DNA of 64,000 bases from Neobacillus pocheonensis (lineage in GTDB: Bacteria; Bacillota; Bacilli; Bacillales; Cytobacillaceae): contig JAMQCR010000001.1 in assembly GCA_023702235.1 (NCBI GenBank), forward strand, positions 1,178,001 to 1,242,000, in the 5' to 3' direction. Positions 62,970 through 64,000 of this stretch are shown here, piece after piece. The notes beneath the pieces are model-generated. The model was not told the DNA's origin. It saw only the letters and a program-made list of their open reading frames with translations, and made no database searches. Made by a program: the position numbers and the translations under genes. How positions within the stretch are numbered: the stretch's first letter is position 1; the number at the start of each line of letters is the position of its first letter.

Positions 62970-64000
62970 ATGAAAGTCAAAGTAATCGATGCAATTTGTG
63001 GTGCTGGAAAAACAAGTTATGCTATTCAAATGATGAATGATTCTACTAAAGCTGGATTTGGAACAGATAATGAATCATATACAAGCGATAAGAAGTTCAT
63101 TTATGTCACTCCTTTCTTATCTGAAGTACAACGCATTAAAGAGCTGACAATACTGGAATTCTTTGAACCTATAGCTAGCTATAAAATAGGCGCTAAGAGA
63201 GAGCACGTTCAAACTCTTGTTGAAGAAGGGTGCAATATTGTTATGTCACATGAACTGTTTGCTCTATTACATGAAGACACACTTCTTGACATTAAAGAAC
63301 AAGGTTATACATTAATTATGGATGAAGTTGCAAATGTTCTTGAAACATCGCGAATTGAAAAAGACGACATCAGAATGTTGATTGAAACTAAAAAAATTGA
63401 AATACAATCTGATGGACAAATAAACTGGATCGATCCTCTTTATAAGGGTCAATTTAATGCTTTGAAAATACTAAGCAGTAAGAGAAATTTGTTTCTTCAC
63501 AATGGAACAATTTTATTTTGGACAATGCCTATTATCAATTTTAAATCGTTTGAAGAAGTTTACATCCTTACATACTTATTTGATGGTCAGATCCAAAGAT
63601 ACTATTATGATATGTATGATGTGGATTATAAGAAGTATTCAGTTCGCAAAAATGAAAACGGACGATATGAGCTTACAAAGTATGACAAGTCTTTGGAACC
63701 AAGAAATGAAATTGGACAGCTTCTTAAAATTTATGAGGACTACCAAAAAGGAAAATCGGTTAGCAGATTGAACACAAGCTACTTAAACAAGAATAATAGA
63801 CCTGAAAGAGCTCTGTCTAAGAGTTGGTTTGAAAAAGCAGATGAAGAACAGATTGAGCAACTTAAAAAGAACCTTCTCACATTCTTCATGACTCAAGCTC
63901 CAACAGAAGTTAATGAATTATACTGGACTACTTTTAAATCACATGCTCCAGAAATTAAGAACAAGAAGAGTAAACTGAATAAGAAAGATGATCGTTCAAA
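62970..64000 (+). CDS. P-loop NTPase, helicase-like, 3' end outside window
   Basis: Open from ATG 62970 (after CGGAGGAACAAAT) to the window end, 343 codons so far. Walker A is IDAICGAGKTSYAIQ at the very start, then FIYVTPFLSEVQRIKEL resembling helicase motif Ia, and Walker B-like YTLIMDEVANVLE. The body has no ORF break. The order of motifs is like superfamily 2 helicase/DEAD-type proteins of phages and plasmids. An in-frame ATG at 62850 with GGAGA seven bases upstream would add 40 residues (MKYYDSSAAKVKKLAPIDLR). Confidence 0.7.
   Translation, partial: MKVKVIDAICGAGKTSYAIQMMNDSTKAGFGTDNESYTSDKKFIYVTPFLSEVQRIKELTILEFFEPIASYKIGAKREHVQTLVEEGCNIVMSHELFALLHEDTLLDIKEQGYTLIMDEVANVLETSRIEKDDIRMLIETKKIEIQSDGQINWIDPLYKGQFNALKILSSKRNLFLHNGTILFWTMPIINFKSFEEVYILTYLFDGQIQRYYYDMYDVDYKKYSVRKNENGRYELTKYDKSLEPRNEIGQLLKIYEDYQKGKSVSRLNTSYLNKNNRPERALSKSWFEKADEEQIEQLKKNLLTFFMTQAPTEVNELYWTTFKSHAPEIKNKKSKLNKKDDRS

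Larger units (their letters stand above)
56067..64000. mobile_element. Left part of an integrated element (island, phage-like or ICE), right end outside window
   Basis: A tyrosine recombinase sits directly after a tRNA gene, and then come only accessory-type genes: HTH/coiled-coil DNA-binding proteins, small membrane proteins, small unknown ORFs and a P-loop NTPase. Core metabolic genes stop at the tRNA cluster. No phage structural or conjugation gene is visible in the 7.9 kb seen. Left boundary is inferred from the tRNA 3' end; no direct repeat could be tested. Confidence 0.7.

Noticed and set aside
63502..63771. Separate 89-codon gene
   Set aside because: It lies in another frame of the continuous NTPase gene starting at 62970.

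Overview
The window looks like chromosome of a spore-forming, low-GC Firmicute of the Bacillaceae (Bacillus / Neobacillus type). The evidence is strong GGAGG-type ribosome binding sites, frequent TTG and GTG starts, intrinsic terminators after most genes, and sporulation or germination genes (csgA, cwlJ, a squalene-hopene/sporulene cyclase, DUF1657 and YetF proteins). Species cannot be fixed from sequence alone.

Layout. 1-4.7 kb: cidR-cidA-cidB, a frameshifted LysM/L,D-transpeptidase, a YceI protein and an unknown membrane protein. 4.9-11.3 kb: helD carrying two frameshifts, small proteins, a GNAT, an alpha/beta hydrolase and asnS. 11.5-19.3 kb: a two-component pair, a lysine permease under a lysine riboswitch, a YitT protein, a DMT transporter and a YetF/DUF1657 cluster. 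19.4-31.7 kb: YmaF, a MarR-controlled drug-efflux operon, a second YitT gene, csgA, methyltransferase, pssA, a phosphoesterase, YkoP and VanW proteins. 31.9-38.4 kb: an acyl-CoA catabolic cluster (dehydrogenase, CoA ligase, TetR regulator, thioesterase, APH-type kinase, enoyl-CoA hydratase) with matching dyad operators and several collapsed gene remnants. 38.6-54.9 kb: yclJK-like two-component system followed by htrA, then cwlJ, NhaC antiporter, a third YitT gene, mug, sqhC, DUF2515, ppiB, exoA and a MerR-controlled MFS pump. 55.08-56.07 kb: a cluster of ten tRNA genes.

From about 56.1 kb to the end lies the left part of a mobile element: a frameshifted tyrosine recombinase directly downstream of tRNA-Leu(CAA), a winged-helix protein, two MerR-like/coiled-coil proteins, small membrane proteins, unknown small ORFs each followed by a similar hairpin, a long structured leader, and a P-loop NTPase that runs off the window. 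The right end is not in the window.

The most interesting signal is in the element. The DUF3967-type MerR/coiled-coil gene at 59097-59840 contains seven 15-bp dyads related to GAACGAGNCTCGTTC. They are read in two different reading frames and the inner ones are spaced near whole helical turns, so they look like a DNA site array (centromere-like or autoregulatory) embedded in the gene of its probable binding protein. A second, sobering signal is that about a dozen genes, including conserved ones such as exoA and helD, are broken by single-base indels mostly in short homopolymers. That pattern suggests uncorrected sequencing error as much as real decay.
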